Positions 30,316 through 41,826 of a stretch of 64,000 nt of DNA are shown in pieces (position 1 is the first letter of the stretch; every line of letters begins with the position of its first letter). A model generated the notes under the pieces. It searched no databases. It was not told where the DNA came from and saw nothing but the letters and a program-made list of their open reading frames with translations. Source of the DNA: Clostridiaceae bacterium (lineage in GTDB: Bacteria; Bacillota; Clostridia; Peptostreptococcales; T1SED10-28); NCBI GenBank assembly GCA_003553525.1, contig PWEO01000047.1, forward strand, positions 1 through 64,000, given 5' to 3'. A program made the position numbers and the translations under genes.

Positions 30316-30358
30316 TATGGCTTTCAAAGCAATTGTAAAAGGTGCCCTATCCGCTTAG

Positions 30359-31489
30359 CTAGGTTAGCATATCCTTTACCTTATCGATAAAGGATTTTCG
30401 TTGTTCATGCACATCCTCGCCGCTTTCCTTGGCAAATTCTTTTAGCAAATCTTTTTGTTTAGCCGATAGTTTTTTCGGCACTTCCACTGTTACTCGAACG
30501 TATTGATCCCCTTTTCCATATCCATGGGGATTGACAATGCCTTTGTTTTTCAACCGAAAAACCGTACCGCTTTGGGTTCCTTCCGGCATTTTATATTTTA
30601 CTTTTCCTTCCAACGTCGGGACTTCCAGGTCATCCCCAAGAGCAGCTTGGGCAAAAGTAATAGGCATCTCACAAATGACATTATCCCCCTCACGTTTAAA
30701 AAGAGTATGAGGTTTTACCCGTACAACAATATAAAGATCCCCATGGGGCCCGCCTTTTGTTCCCGGCTCACCGTAACCTCTAAGTGGAATAACGGATTCG
30801 TTGTCAACTCCTGCAGGTATTTTTATTTTGATTTTCTTTTCTTTTTGGACATTTCCTCTTCCACTGCAGGTATTGCACTTTTCTTCTATTATTTTTCCTT
30901 CTCCGCCACATTTGTTACAGGTTCGTACGTTCACAATTTGTCCTAAAGGAGTATTTTGGGCATATTTAACTTCTCCTGCACCATTACATTCCGAACACTT
31001 TTTCGAGTCTGTGCCCGGTTTTGCCCCACTTCCGTCACAAGTTTCACAGTTTTCCTTACGATAATACTTAATTTCCTTTTCCACGCCAAAAGCAGCTTCT
31101 TCAAAGGAAACGGTTACCTGTTGCTGAATATCTGCTCCTTTTCTAGGTCCTTGTCGTCGGGATCTTCCTGAACCCCCACCGAACATGTCAAAAATATCTG
31201 AGAAAATATCGTCAAAACCTCCACCGCTAAATCCACCGCCAAATCCGCTGGCACCTGCTTGAGGATCTACGCCTGCATGGCCGAACTGGTCATAACGTTG
31301 GCGTTTTTCGGGTGAACTTAGGATTTCATAGGCTTCGCTTGCCTCACGAAATTTCTGTTCAGAATCTTTATCATCAGGATTACGGTCCGGATGATGTTTC
31401 ATGGCCATTTTCCGATAGGCCTTTTTTATCTCTTTCTCATCGGCATTTTTATCCACACCAAGGACCTCATAATAGTCACGCTTACTCAC
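30359..31489 (-). CDS. dnaJ: Chaperone protein DnaJ
   Basis: J domain HPD, Gly-rich region, four CxxCxGxG-type zinc repeats. Confidence 0.98.
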   Translation of the reverse strand: MSKRDYYEVLGVDKNADEKEIKKAYRKMAMKHHPDRNPDDKDSEQKFREASEAYEILSSPEKRQRYDQFGHAGVDPQAGASGFGGGFSGGGFDDIFSDIFDMFGGGSGRSRRQGPRKGADIQQQVTVSFEEAAFGVEKEIKYYRKENCETCDGSGAKPGTDSKKCSECNGAGEVKYAQNTPLGQIVNVRTCNKCGGEGKIIEEKCNTCSGRGNVQKEKKIKIKIPAGVDNESVIPLRGYGEPGTKGGPHGDLYIVVRVKPHTLFKREGDNVICEMPITFAQAALGDDLEVPTLEGKVKYKMPEGTQSGTVFRLKNKGIVNPHGYGKGDQYVRVTVEVPKKLSAKQKDLLKEFAKESGEDVHEQRKSFIDKVKDMLT

Positions 31490-31646
31490 CTTTCCACCAC
31501 CTTTCAGTATTTCTCATGAAGTTTTCCATTTCTACTTTAACCGATTTTAAACTAAAGAGCAACTAAAAAAAAACGATCCTTTAATGAATGCTAAGGGCAC
31601 CCGCAGGTGCCCTTAAGTATCATTTTATTTTTCAGATTGCCGTTGT

Positions 31647-33515
31647 TTATTTTTTATCGTCACCCTTATCGTCCTCGCCTTTTTCATTATCGTCGACCTC
31701 TTCATATTCTGCATCTACAACATTATCGTCTTCTGTATCTTGGTCTCCACTTTGTTGTCCTTGGCTCTCTCCTTGTTGCTGAGCTTCTTGATACATTTTC
31801 TCGGAAACGCTATGGAAAGCTTTGTTCACACTTTCTATAGTGGCTTTCATTTCTTCTACGTTGTCCTCTTCTTTAGCTTTTTTCAGTTTTTCAAGTTCTT
31901 GTTCTACTTGGGCTTTTTCTTCATCACTGATCTTATCTTTTCCTTCTTCCAACCCTTTTTCTATTTGGTAGATTAAAGAATCCGCTTGATTTTTCGTCTC
32001 AATGGCTTCTTTCTTTTTCTTGTCCTCTTCTTCAAATTTCTGGGCTTCTTTAATCTTTTCCTCCACTTCCTCTTCCGATAGTTTAGTGGATGCGGTAATG
32101 GTAATCTTCTGCTCTTTTCCGGTACCAAGGTCCTTAGCGGAAACGTTTACGATGCCGTTGGCATCAATATCAAAGGTTACTTCGATTTGTGGCACTCCAC
32201 GAGGTGCTGGTGGTATATCGGTTAATTGGAATCGTCCTAAGGTGGAGTTATCTGCTGCCATTTGCCGTTCCCCTTGAAGCACATGGATATCCACTGCGGT
32301 TTGGTTATCCGCTGCAGTAGAGAATGTCTGACTCTTTTTCGTTGGAATTGTAGTATTTCTTTCTATCAGTTTTGTAAATACCCCTCCAAGAGTTTCAATT
32401 CCAAGAGATAGCGGCGTAACATCCAGAAGTAATACATCTTTCACATCTCCTGTTAAGACCCCTGCTTGAATTGCTGCTCCAAGAGCTACACACTCATCGG
32501 GATTAATTCCTTTATGAGGATCTTTATGGGTGATTTTCTTTACAGCAGCCTGTACTGCAGGGATTCGTGTCGAACCTCCAACTAGAATCACTTTGTCAAT
32601 ATCACTATCGGTAAGATCTGCGTCTTTTAATGCTTTTTTCATTGGTTCTACGGTTTTTTCAACCAGGTGATTCGTTAATTCATCAAATTTTGATCGAGTG
32701 ATTTCCATATCTAAATGTTTTGGTCCGCTGGCAGTTGCCGTAACAAAGGGAAGATTAATAGTAGTGGTCATGGTGCTGGATAATTCGATCTTGGCTTTTT
32801 CAGAAGCTTCTTTTAGACGCTGTAGAGACATTTTATCGTCCCGTAGGTCCACCCCTTCCTGCTTCTTAAATTCTTCCGCCACATAATCGATGAGCGCTTG
32901 ATCAAAATCATCACCACCTAGGGGGTTGTTACCATGAGTTGCTAATACTTCAAATACTCCGTCACCAAGTTCTAATATTGATACGTCAAACGTTCCTCCA
33001 CCTAAGTCATATACTAATACTTTTTGTTGCTCCTCCACTTTATCAAGACCATAAGCAAGAGAAGCTGCTGTAGGTTCATTGATGATTCGCTTCACTTCTA
33101 AACCTGCGATCTTTCCAGCATCCTTCGTAGCTTGTCGTTGGCTGTCTTCAAAATAAGCGGGTACGGTAATAACCGCTTCCGTTACTTTTTCCCCCAGATA
33201 CGCCTCGGCATCGGCTTTTAACTTCTGTAAAATCATTGCAGAAATATCCTGTGGAGAGTATTCTTTTCCGTCGATTTTGTTCACATGATCCGTACCCATA
33301 TGTCTTTTAATGGACGTAACGGTCTTTTCTGTATTTGCTACAGCTTGACGCTTTGCCGGTTCCCCCACGATTCGCTCTCCTTCTTTACCGAATGCAACAA
33401 CAGACGGCGTGGTTCTATTTCCCTCAGAGTTTGCGATAACCTTTGGTTCGCCACCTTCCATTACAGCTACACAAGAGTTTGTCGTTCCTAAGTCAATTCC
33501 AATAATTTTTCCCAT
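31647..33515 (-). CDS. dnaK: Molecular chaperone DnaK
   Basis: [42 protein letters not shown]. Confidence 0.99.
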   Translation of the reverse strand: MGKIIGIDLGTTNSCVAVMEGGEPKVIANSEGNRTTPSVVAFGKEGERIVGEPAKRQAVANTEKTVTSIKRHMGTDHVNKIDGKEYSPQDISAMILQKLKADAEAYLGEKVTEAVITVPAYFEDSQRQATKDAGKIAGLEVKRIINEPTAASLAYGLDKVEEQQKVLVYDLGGGTFDVSILELGDGVFEVLATHGNNPLGGDDFDQALIDYVAEEFKKQEGVDLRDDKMSLQRLKEASEKAKIELSSTMTTTINLPFVTATASGPKHLDMEITRSKFDELTNHLVEKTVEPMKKALKDADLTDSDIDKVILVGGSTRIPAVQAAVKKITHKDPHKGINPDECVALGAAIQAGVLTGDVKDVLLLDVTPLSLGIETLGGVFTKLIERNTTIPTKKSQTFSTAADNQTAVDIHVLQGERQMAADNSTLGRFQLTDIPPAPRGVPQIEVTFDIDANGIVNVSAKDLGTGKEQKITITASTKLSEEEVEEKIKEAQKFEEEDKKKKEAIETKNQADSLIYQIEKGLEEGKDKISDEEKAQVEQELEKLKKAKEEDNVEEMKATIESVNKAFHSVSEKMYQEAQQQGESQGQQSGDQDTEDDNVVDAEYEEVDDNEKGEDDKGDDKK

Positions 33516-33582
33516 ATTATACTGCCTCCTCGTTTTCTTTGTTTTGTTTTTCTTTTATTTATTAAACTAAGTATAAAAATTG

Positions 33583-34254
33583 TTACTTAGCAATCTTAAC
33601 CATGGCGGGACGTAGAATCTTTCCATGAAGCTTATATCCTTTTTGAAGCACTTCAATTACCGTATCCGGTTCATGATCGTCACTTTCTTCTTTAAAAATC
33701 ACTTCATGAAAATCCATATCATAGGGTTCATGAAGGGGATATTCCTCTTCAATGGAGTTTTTTCTCAGTACATCTTTAAATTGTTTTAGTACCAATTCTA
33801 CCCCTTTAGAAATCTCCGTCGGATTCTCTGAATCATGGGAATCTAAAGCTCTTTCCAAGTTGTCCACCACTTGCAGCAAATCCAGAGCAAATTCCTTTAT
33901 GGCATACTTTCGGTCCTTATCCCTTTCACGTTCCATACGTTTTTTAAAATTAGCAAATTCCGCCTGTTGCCGCTTTAGTGCCTCGCAGTACTGAAGTGCT
34001 TCCTCCTGTTCTTTTTTTAAAGCAATTTCCAGTTCCCGAATACGTTCTTCTTGTTCTTCCTGAATTTCCTGAGGGCTCTTCAAAATTTCCTCACCCTTCT
34101 GTTCGCTACTTTCTTCTATTTCTTCCACCTCTACTTCATGGACTTCATTTTCTTCCGGATTATTGTTATTCTGCTGAGCTTGTTCCTCCTGACTTTTTCC
34201 AGAGTTATTTTTGGATTCTTTTTCTCCATTAGACCTCTTAAACATTTTATCCAC
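33583..34254 (-). CDS. grpE: Nucleotide exchange factor GrpE
   Basis: FANFKKRMERERDKDRKYAIKEFALDLLQVVDNLERAL; operon position. Confidence 0.97.
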   Translation of the reverse strand: MDKMFKRSNGEKESKNNSGKSQEEQAQQNNNNPEENEVHEVEVEEIEESSEQKGEEILKSPQEIQEEQEERIRELEIALKKEQEEALQYCEALKRQQAEFANFKKRMERERDKDRKYAIKEFALDLLQVVDNLERALDSHDSENPTEISKGVELVLKQFKDVLRKNSIEEEYPLHEPYDMDFHEVIFKEESDDHEPDTVIEVLQKGYKLHGKILRPAMVKIAK

Positions 34255-34275
34255 CTGCCTTACATTAATATTTAG

Positions 34276-35304
34276 TTAATAATTATCTCTTAATAAATCA
34301 TTTAACTGCTTGTTTAGTTGAATCATAATAGATACTACCTTGGTGTAATCCATACGGGTTGGGCCGATGACACTTAAATGACCAATGGTACGATTATCAA
34401 TTTTATAGGTAGTAGTTACCAAACTACATTCCTGAGCAATATCATACAGGTTCTCTCGTCCGATGGAAACCCGTAGACCCTCTTGGTCCGGGAGAGTTAA
34501 AAGATTTTTAATCAACTCTTTTTCCTCTAACATCGCCAGAAAAGATCTCGCTTTTACAATATCATTAAACTCGGGAAAGTTGAAAATATTTGTAGTTCCG
34601 CTAAAGAACACATCAATTTGCTCTACTTCTTTAACTACTTCCTGGAGATGCAAAAGAATCATCTCAATAGTCCTTCGATACTCATAAAATTCCCGTTGAA
34701 TATTTTCAATAACCAATTGCGAGACCTTCCGAATTTCCATTCCTTGCAGATGATGATTTAATAAATTAGTAATTTTTTGAAGTTCTCGAGGATCTAGTTT
34801 TTCTCCAATACGAAGAAGCGTATTTTTTACTAGCCCCGTATCCATAATTAAAACCACCAATATCCGCTCTTCATCCACAGGGACTAGTTGGAGGTGTTTG
34901 ATCCGGTTTTCCTTAGTTTTTTCCGCCATTGCAATAGAGGTATAGTCGGTTAACTGAGATAAGTACTCGGCACTATGCTCTAAAAGATTTTGTACTTCAT
35001 GAAACTTTTGCATCAGATTATCACGTAAAGATTCCCGTTGAATTTTCGCCAAAATTCTTGACTCCATCAATTTATCCACATACAATCGATAGGCTTTATC
35101 GCTAGGAACTCTACCAGAAGAGGTGTGTAATTGTTTAAGGTAACCTTCTTCTTCCAGCTCCGCCATTTCGTTTCGAATAGTGGCCGCACTGACCCCTAAG
35201 TCATATTTCCTAGACAAAGTTCTGGAGCCAACAGGCTCTGCGGTTTCGATATAGTCTGTAATAATCGCTCGAAGAATTTTCAACTTTCGTTCACTTAATG
35301 TCAT
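34276..35304 (-). CDS. hrcA: Heat-inducible transcription repressor HrcA
   Basis: MTLSERKLKILRAIITDYIETAEPVGSRTLSRKYDLGVSAATIRNEMAELEEEGYL; start placed downstream of CIRCE. Confidence 0.97.
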   Translation of the reverse strand: MTLSERKLKILRAIITDYIETAEPVGSRTLSRKYDLGVSAATIRNEMAELEEEGYLKQLHTSSGRVPSDKAYRLYVDKLMESRILAKIQRESLRDNLMQKFHEVQNLLEHSAEYLSQLTDYTSIAMAEKTKENRIKHLQLVPVDEERILVVLIMDTGLVKNTLLRIGEKLDPRELQKITNLLNHHLQGMEIRKVSQLVIENIQREFYEYRRTIEMILLHLQEVVKEVEQIDVFFSGTTNIFNFPEFNDIVKARSFLAMLEEKELIKNLLTLPDQEGLRVSIGRENLYDIAQECSLVTTTYKIDNRTIGHLSVIGPTRMDYTKVVSIMIQLNKQLNDLLRDNY

Positions 35305-35320
35305 ATTAACACCCCAATTA

Positions 35321-35347
35321 TTAGCACTCACTTTAATCGAGTGCTAA
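35321..35347. promoter_or_regulatory. CIRCE operator (HrcA binding site)
   Basis: TTAGCACTC-N9-GAGTGCTAA, perfect 9-bp inverted repeat. Confidence 0.98.
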
Positions 35348-35405
35348 TTATTATGACACTAAATTATCACGTAGGACATTTTTTGTCAAGGGCTTTCAGA
35401 AAATA

Positions 35406-36545
35406 TTACCCGATTATCTCTCGAAATACGGAGTTTGATAAATAAAAACCCTTAGGGGTAAGACGCAGTAGTGATTGATGATTCTCCAGCAACCCCTGAC
35501 TCTTAAATTCTTGGATTTTATCTAAAATAGAATCTTCCAACCTTGTTTCGTAGCGATTCTCTAAGAGTTTTAAGTCGATTCCTTCCGTAAGACGCAGTCC
35601 CAACATTAAGGATTCTTTCAGACGATCCTTATCAGATAGAATCTCTACACCTGCAATAGGTTTTTCTCCGGATTGAATCTTATGATGATAACTTCGGAAA
35701 TCTTCAGCATTGGAAAATCGTTTCTCTCCCATACTGGAATGAGCACCGAGACCAAAGCCCAAATACTCACGATTTTCCCAGTAGGTCCGGTTATGACGGC
35801 ACTGAAAACCGGGTCTTGCAAAGTTGGAAATCTCATAATGCTGATATTTCTTACTCTGAAGAAACTTTCGAAGATAGTCATACATATCCACCTCTAAATC
35901 CTCATCGGGTTCGGGAATGATCCCTTGATCAATTTTTCTGGCAAGCTCCGTCTCTTCGTTGATAATTAGACCATAAGCGGAAATATGGGGAATCTCTAGT
36001 TTCTCAGTCCACTTCAAGGTGTTTTGGAAGGTTTTAAGACTCTGCCCTGGAAGGCCAAACATTAAATCCCCGTTGATATTGTTAAATCCAATTTCCCGAG
36101 CATTTTCCAGGCTCTCTAAGAAATCTTCAGACCCGTGAATTCTCCCCAGAGTCTTTAGAAGCTTCTGATTATTGCTTTGAAGACCCATACTTATTCGATT
36201 TATTCCCGCAGCATAATAATGAGCCATTTTATCATAGGTTAACGTATCAGGATTTCCTTCAATGGAAATCTCCGGAAATTGAACGAAATAGAAAATCTCC
36301 CCTAACCGCTCCATAACGTTTACAATAAATTCTGAGGACACCATACTGGGGGTTCCTCCACCGATAAATAGCGTGTCAATCACGTAAGACTTCCCAAGGT
36401 CTCTATAATACTCAATTTCTTTTAGAAGATCCTTCATATATTCTTTAATATCATCGGTGCTGCAGTTTTGGAATGATCTAAAGTCACAATAATAACATTT
36501 ACTCTTACAAAAAGGAATATGCACGTACACGCTTAAATTTTTCAT
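35406..36545 (-). CDS. hemW: Radical SAM family heme chaperone HemW
   Basis: YVHIPFCKSKCYYCDF; FIGGGTPS; between hrcA and lepA. Confidence 0.95.
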   Translation of the reverse strand: MKNLSVYVHIPFCKSKCYYCDFRSFQNCSTDDIKEYMKDLLKEIEYYRDLGKSYVIDTLFIGGGTPSMVSSEFIVNVMERLGEIFYFVQFPEISIEGNPDTLTYDKMAHYYAAGINRISMGLQSNNQKLLKTLGRIHGSEDFLESLENAREIGFNNINGDLMFGLPGQSLKTFQNTLKWTEKLEIPHISAYGLIINEETELARKIDQGIIPEPDEDLEVDMYDYLRKFLQSKKYQHYEISNFARPGFQCRHNRTYWENREYLGFGLGAHSSMGEKRFSNAEDFRSYHHKIQSGEKPIAGVEILSDKDRLKESLMLGLRLTEGIDLKLLENRYETRLEDSILDKIQEFKSQGLLENHQSLLRLTPKGFYLSNSVFREIIG

Positions 36546-36695
36546 CTATACACCTTCTTTCTGAAAAAAACTAGCAACTTTACGCTGCTAGCTTTTCGAT
36601 TATTCTTCTATTATGTCTTATCTTTTTATTTTACGACTAATAATTATTTGTTTTAAAACTTTCGTATTTATATATCTATACTTTTTTGCCTCGGA

Positions 36696-38504
36696 TTAAT
36701 CATCCAGTTTTAATACGGACATGAAGGCTTTTTGCGGCACTTCCACATTTCCTACTTGTCTCATTCTTTTCTTTCCTTCTTTTTGCTTTTCTAAAAGTTT
36801 TTTCTTTCTCGAGATATCTCCTCCGTAACACTTTGAGGTTACATCTTTACGTAGGGCCCGTACGGTCTCCCTTGCTACGACTTTTGTGCCGATAGAGGCT
36901 TGAATCGGTACCGCGAATTGATGCCGCGGGATTTCATCCTTTAGTTTTTCACACATCCCTCGGCCCCTGGCCTCCGCAGTACTGCGGTGAACAATAAAGG
37001 ACAACGCATCCACCTGCTCGTGGTTGATTAAGATATCCAACTTAACAAGGTTTGACTCTTTATAATTCTTAAACTCGTAGTCTAAAGAACCATATCCTCG
37101 GGTTTTGGATTTTAATGCGTCAAAGAAGTCATAAATCACTTCGTTTAATGGAAGATGATAGTTAATAACCACTCGAGTATCCTCAATATATTCCATATCG
37201 ATCATATTTCCTCTTCGGTGTTGACAAAGTTCCATTACCTGGCCCACATAATCATTGGGCACCATGATGCTAGCCTTTACAATGGGTTCTTCAATCATAC
37301 GAATTTCCTGGGGTTCCGGTAAATTTGCAGGATTTTGAATCATCACCACTTCACCATCGGTTTTCGTCACTCGATAGATAACACTGGGTGCTGTGGTAAT
37401 TACATCAAGGTCAAACTCCCGCATCAGTCTTTCTTGGATAATCTCCATATGCAAAAGACCCAGGAAGCCACATCGAAATCCGAACCCAAGAGCTGCGGAA
37501 GTTTCTGCTTCGTACACTAATGATGCATCGTTCACTTGTAGTTTTTCCAGAGCATCTCGAACGTTTTCATACTTTTCTCCCTCAGCAGGATAAATCCCAC
37601 AGTACACCATTGGAGTGGCTTTCTTGTACCCCGGAAGAGGATTTTCCGTTTCACGCTCGGTTTCTGTAATCGTATCCCCTACGCGACAGTAACGGACGTC
37701 TTTAATACTTGCAGTTACGTATCCTACATCGCCTGCCTGCAATTCCGGAAGGGCTACGGGATTCGGTGAGAATACACCGACTTCATTTACTTCAAAACTT
37801 TTTCCTGTTGCCATCATTTTAATTTTCATGCCCTTTTTAATTTTCCCTTCATAAACTCGGACATAGGCAATAACGCCTTTGTAATTATCGTAAAAAGAGT
37901 CAAAAATTAAGGACTTTAACGGCTTTGTTTCGTCATCCTTAGGATGTGGCACTCTATTAACAATGGCTTCCAGTACATCCTCAATATTAATTCCGTTTTT
38001 CGCTGAGATCAGCGGTGCATCACTGGCATCGATGCCAAGAATTTCTTCTATTTCTTTTTTAACTTCTTCGATTCGGGCCCCGGGCAGATCAATTTTATTA
38101 ATGACCGGAATGATTTCTAAATCCTGCTCTAAGGCTAAATACACATTTGCCAGGGTCTGGGCTTCAATTCCCTGGGCGGCATCCACTACTAAAATTGCTC
38201 CTTCACAGGCTGCAAGACTTCTGGATACCTCATAGGTAAAATCCACATGTCCCGGAGTATCAATTAAGTTTAGAGAATACTCCAAACCATCGTTAGCGGT
38301 ATACAGTAAGCGTATGGTTTGAAGCTTTATGGTAATCCCCCGCTCCCGTTCCAGTTCCATATTATCCAGTAGTTGTTCCTGCATATCTCTCGCGGCGATT
38401 AAACCGGTTTTTTCAATCAATCGATCCGCCAGGGTAGATTTACCATGGTCTATATGGGCTATAATAGAAAAATTTCGTATACGATCTTGTCGAACACTTG
38501 CCAT
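36696..38504 (-). CDS. lepA: Elongation factor 4 (LepA)
   Basis: [27 protein letters not shown]-terminal LepA-specific region. Confidence 0.98.
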   Translation of the reverse strand: MASVRQDRIRNFSIIAHIDHGKSTLADRLIEKTGLIAARDMQEQLLDNMELERERGITIKLQTIRLLYTANDGLEYSLNLIDTPGHVDFTYEVSRSLAACEGAILVVDAAQGIEAQTLANVYLALEQDLEIIPVINKIDLPGARIEEVKKEIEEILGIDASDAPLISAKNGINIEDVLEAIVNRVPHPKDDETKPLKSLIFDSFYDNYKGVIAYVRVYEGKIKKGMKIKMMATGKSFEVNEVGVFSPNPVALPELQAGDVGYVTASIKDVRYCRVGDTITETERETENPLPGYKKATPMVYCGIYPAEGEKYENVRDALEKLQVNDASLVYEAETSAALGFGFRCGFLGLLHMEIIQERLMREFDLDVITTAPSVIYRVTKTDGEVVMIQNPANLPEPQEIRMIEEPIVKASIMVPNDYVGQVMELCQHRRGNMIDMEYIEDTRVVINYHLPLNEVIYDFFDALKSKTRGYGSLDYEFKNYKESNLVKLDILINHEQVDALSFIVHRSTAEARGRGMCEKLKDEIPRHQFAVPIQASIGTKVVARETVRALRKDVTSKCYGGDISRKKKLLEKQKEGKKRMRQVGNVEVPQKAFMSVLKLDD

Positions 38505-38669
38505 GATGATCCTCCTTTTATTGTTAATCTTAAACGATTATAACATATTCTATCATGAGTTTATAGAGATTTCATTGCTCTTATAAAAGATTTTGCAATT
38601 AGTGGTTGCATTCCCCTCACTTATTTGATAAAATCTATATGTTAACAGCCTGTAAGGGGGTGAATGATT

Positions 38670-38933
38670 ATGGCAAATATTAAGTCAGCACAAAAACGAA
38701 TCAAAGTTATTCAAAAGAAAACAGCTCGTAACAAGTTAATCAAAGATGATATGAAAAAGACCATCAAGGCTTTTGAAAGAGCACTGGAAGCTAACGATTT
38801 TGATACTGCAAAGGAAAAACTTCACTCAATTGAGAAGAAGTTTGACAAAGCCGCTTCTAAAGGTGTATATCACAAAGCAAAAGCGTCTCGAAAGGTATCT
38901 CGATTAACAAAAAAGTTAAACCGTGCTGTATAA
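38670..38933 (+). CDS. rpsT: 30S ribosomal protein S20
   Basis: MANIKSAQKRIKVIQKKTARNKLIKDDMKKTIKAFERAL; aaggggg RBS. Confidence 0.97.
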   Translation: MANIKSAQKRIKVIQKKTARNKLIKDDMKKTIKAFERALEANDFDTAKEKLHSIEKKFDKAASKGVYHKAKASRKVSRLTKKLNRAV

Positions 38934-38976
38934 TATTCCCCCCACAAAAAAACCGTGTCTCGGTTTCCTATAAAAT

Positions 38977-39000
38977 AAGCATACCCTTGGGTATGCTTTT
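38977..39000. terminator. Intrinsic terminator between rpsT and holA
   Basis: AAGCATACCC-TT-GGGTATGCTTTT. Confidence 0.85.
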
Positions 39001-39035
39001 TTATTATTCTTCTATCAATAGTAAAGCGAATTTAT

Positions 39036-40067
39036 TTACTTACAAAGTTCCAATACTATCAGTTCAATTCCTAATAAATCTTCAATCTGTCCGGTTTTAA
39101 TCTTCGCATCGATATTCGTAATATAGTTTATAAAGCCGATCAGCTGTTTTTCCGAGTAGTTTCGACTTTGCTTAATACTTTTCGTAGCTACAAAAGGGTG
39201 AATACCAATGCGTTTCGCAATCGCTTTGGAAGTGTATCCTTTACTTGAGAGCTCCTTAACTTTTAAGACATTTTTCATTTGATTGCTTAAGGTGGCTAAA
39301 ATTTTCAATACCGGTTCTCCCTGTTGAATCAGCTCATTCATTCGGCACAGCCCATCCCGCTGATTCTTTTTTTCAATAGCGTCCATTACCTTAAATATAT
39401 CATTTTCAAAACTTTTCGATGTAATATCATCGATATCCTCTTGAGTAATTCGTCCTTTCTTTTTACAATATTGGATCAGTTTGTTCACTTCATTTTCCAC
39501 ATCAAACAGATTTTTAGAGCGATTCCTTCCGAGATAATCCATATTAGTTACAAAATAATTCAAAGTACTTGCGTCTACTTCAATTTTTTCTTTGTTGACC
39601 TTCCCTTTAACCCAACGAAGTAATTCACTTTCCTGCAAAGGTTCAAATTGAAAATGCCTTCCCTGTTTTTTAATGGCTTTTACAATCTTTTTTCTCGCAT
39701 CCACCTTGGAGGATAGAAAGATTACACATACCTGGTCCGGAAGACCTTTAATGCATCGAAGAACACTATCCTCCTCTTCCTTGGAGGTGCCTTTTTTCTG
39801 AGTGCTTAAAAACAAAGGCTCTTTTACCACCACTAGTCTTTTTTCCGACATAAAGGGTAGGGTTTCCACCGCATCTTGAAACTTAGACAAATCAAAGTCC
39901 TTATCATAAAAGGTAGTCATATTCAGAGACTTGAAATTTGGATCGATCAATTTTTTTTCCAGAGTTTTGCAGGCTAAGTCGCTCAAGTATTTCTCCCCTC
40001 CGGTAAATAGATAAAGGGAGGCAATATCCTCCTGCTGTACGTGTTTTTTAAATTCTTTCCATTTCAT
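39036..40067 (-). CDS. holA: DNA polymerase III subunit delta
   Basis: YLFTGGEKYLSDLACKTLEKKL; syntenic downstream of comEC. Confidence 0.92.
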   Translation of the reverse strand: MKWKEFKKHVQQEDIASLYLFTGGEKYLSDLACKTLEKKLIDPNFKSLNMTTFYDKDFDLSKFQDAVETLPFMSEKRLVVVKEPLFLSTQKKGTSKEEEDSVLRCIKGLPDQVCVIFLSSKVDARKKIVKAIKKQGRHFQFEPLQESELLRWVKGKVNKEKIEVDASTLNYFVTNMDYLGRNRSKNLFDVENEVNKLIQYCKKKGRITQEDIDDITSKSFENDIFKVMDAIEKKNQRDGLCRMNELIQQGEPVLKILATLSNQMKNVLKVKELSSKGYTSKAIAKRIGIHPFVATKSIKQSRNYSEKQLIGFINYITNIDAKIKTGQIEDLLGIELIVLELCK

Positions 40068-40140
40068 AAAGAAAACCTCTCTTTTCTTAAAATAAGACTT
40101 AACCCAGAGTTCTTTTATTTTCTCTGAATTGTTACTGAGT

Positions 40141-41757
40141 TTACTTCGAGGAAGTACTGCTTGCTCTCAATCGATAAAAAAAGAGAGGCTTAGCGTTAAA
40201 TCGAAGAAGCAATAAATATAAGATGATCGTTAATATGTAATACAAAATCACCCAGGTAAAATTCAATGCGGACGTTTCAATAAAGGCACCGGGGATTTTT
40301 TGTAAAAGTCTAACAATGGTTATTTGATAGGTAAGTAAACCGTTAGTAAAATAGTTCACGACCATACCTAAGGGTAACGCAATAAAGCTTACAAAGATGC
40401 CTAGAATACCTAAACTCAGTAGCATTCCCATGGTAGGCATCAGTAATATATTGGCAATTATCGAGATAATAGAGATTTGACCGAAGTAATAGGCCATCAG
40501 AGGCAAAGTGCCTAATTGCGCTGCTAATGTTACGGCGACTAGCCCACGAAGAGACTTTGGTAAAAAAAACAATCCTCTCTAAAGCTTTGGATACAGTAGT
40601 ATAATGCTTGCTGTAGCTGCAAAGGACAGCTGAAACGACACGGTAAACAGTGTTAACGGGTTGATCAGTAAAGAGACCACCCCGACTACTGCTATTGCGT
40701 GTAGACCATCATACGGCCTTTGCTGGTAAAAAGCAAGAATATAAAGGCCATACATCATCCCGGCACGAACCATCGATATCGGAAATCCGACGAGGGCTCC
40801 ATAGAAAAACAGAATTCCAAGAATAAACCATAAATAATGTTTTTTCCCAAGTCCCATAGTTTTGAAAAGCATCGTAAAAATGAGCACCAATATTCCCACA
40901 TGAAGACCAGATACTGCAATAATATGAGCAGTTCCGGTTTGTGAGAAAGTCTTTCGCAACTCCTCTTCTAAAAAATTCTGATTCCCAAAAAGCACACTTT
41001 TCATTAATTGATTCTGAGGCTCCTGCAGGGACTGATCCAGAAAGTTCAGTGCTCTCCATCGGTTTCTCGCTAAAAAGCTGTCATGATAAACAACTTCCTT
41101 TTCTATCAGTTCCACATCTCCCGGTCTTGCCTGCAGCCGGTTATGAAATCCCCTGCTTTTTAAGTACAAATCGTAAGAGCTTATCATCTGTTTCTGTGGT
41201 GTTCTTGCTTCTGCAGCATGTATCTCATTTAAATTGAGTATCATGGGATTGCTGATTTTAATCTGATCTCCTCTATTATATCCGTGATCGATGCCGTAAA
41301 TCCTTAAATTCTGTTTCTCACGAAAGTGAAATTCCTGCCCGTTTAAGATAAGTCGGCGGCTGAAAAACTCATAGTCCGTGGCAAAATCTCTTTCCCACAC
41401 TCTTTCCACATGACCTTCCATGATGATCGGTTGTAGACCTAAAAACGCTCTCATGGGATCTTTTTCAATCTGCTGATCATACAGCCGGTGACCGATCATC
41501 AAAAATAAGACAATAATCATAATAAAAAATCCAATGGACGTATTATTATCAAAGAGGGCTTTCCTCGGAGCTATTGTATTAATTGTTTTGAGTAGGGTAA
41601 ATCCATAGTATATGATGAGTACTGTCATTCCACCAATACCCATAAACACCGCATATTTTTCAAAACTGTACCGATTAATTAGCAGTCCTGCCATTAATGC
41701 TAAAAACAGGGGAACAAACAGTCTTTTGACTTGAAAACAGACGACTTTTTTCTTCAT
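40141..41757 (-). pseudogene. comEC: ComEC/Rec2-type competence protein interrupted by in-frame TAG, lacking C-terminal MBL domain
   Basis: ORFs 40579..41757 and 40141..40572 are in the same frame separated by TAG (40579-40581) and two codons: ...ASIILLYPKL*RGLFFLPKSLRGLVAVTLAAQLGTLP...; GTAHIIAVSGLHVGIL motif. Confidence 0.88.
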
Positions 41758-41826
41758 ATTATTTCTATAGTTCCGAAAACCGTGAAGTTAACTTCGGTAT
41801 AAGAACTATATTACCTTCCTTTCGAT

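Noticed and set aside
31740-34275. Numerous plus-strand ORFs inside dnaK and grpE
   Set aside because: Ser/Phe-rich or Leu-rich mirror translations of strongly conserved genes; typical antisense artefacts.
35305-35331. ORF-track N-terminal extension of HrcA (MSANNWGVN)
   Set aside because: Extension runs into the CIRCE operator; the Met at 35304 (MTLSERKLKIL) matches the usual HrcA N-terminus.
40709-41059. 116-aa minus-strand ORF inside comEC
   Set aside because: Alternate frame of comEC; not required to explain the interruption, which is a same-frame TAG.
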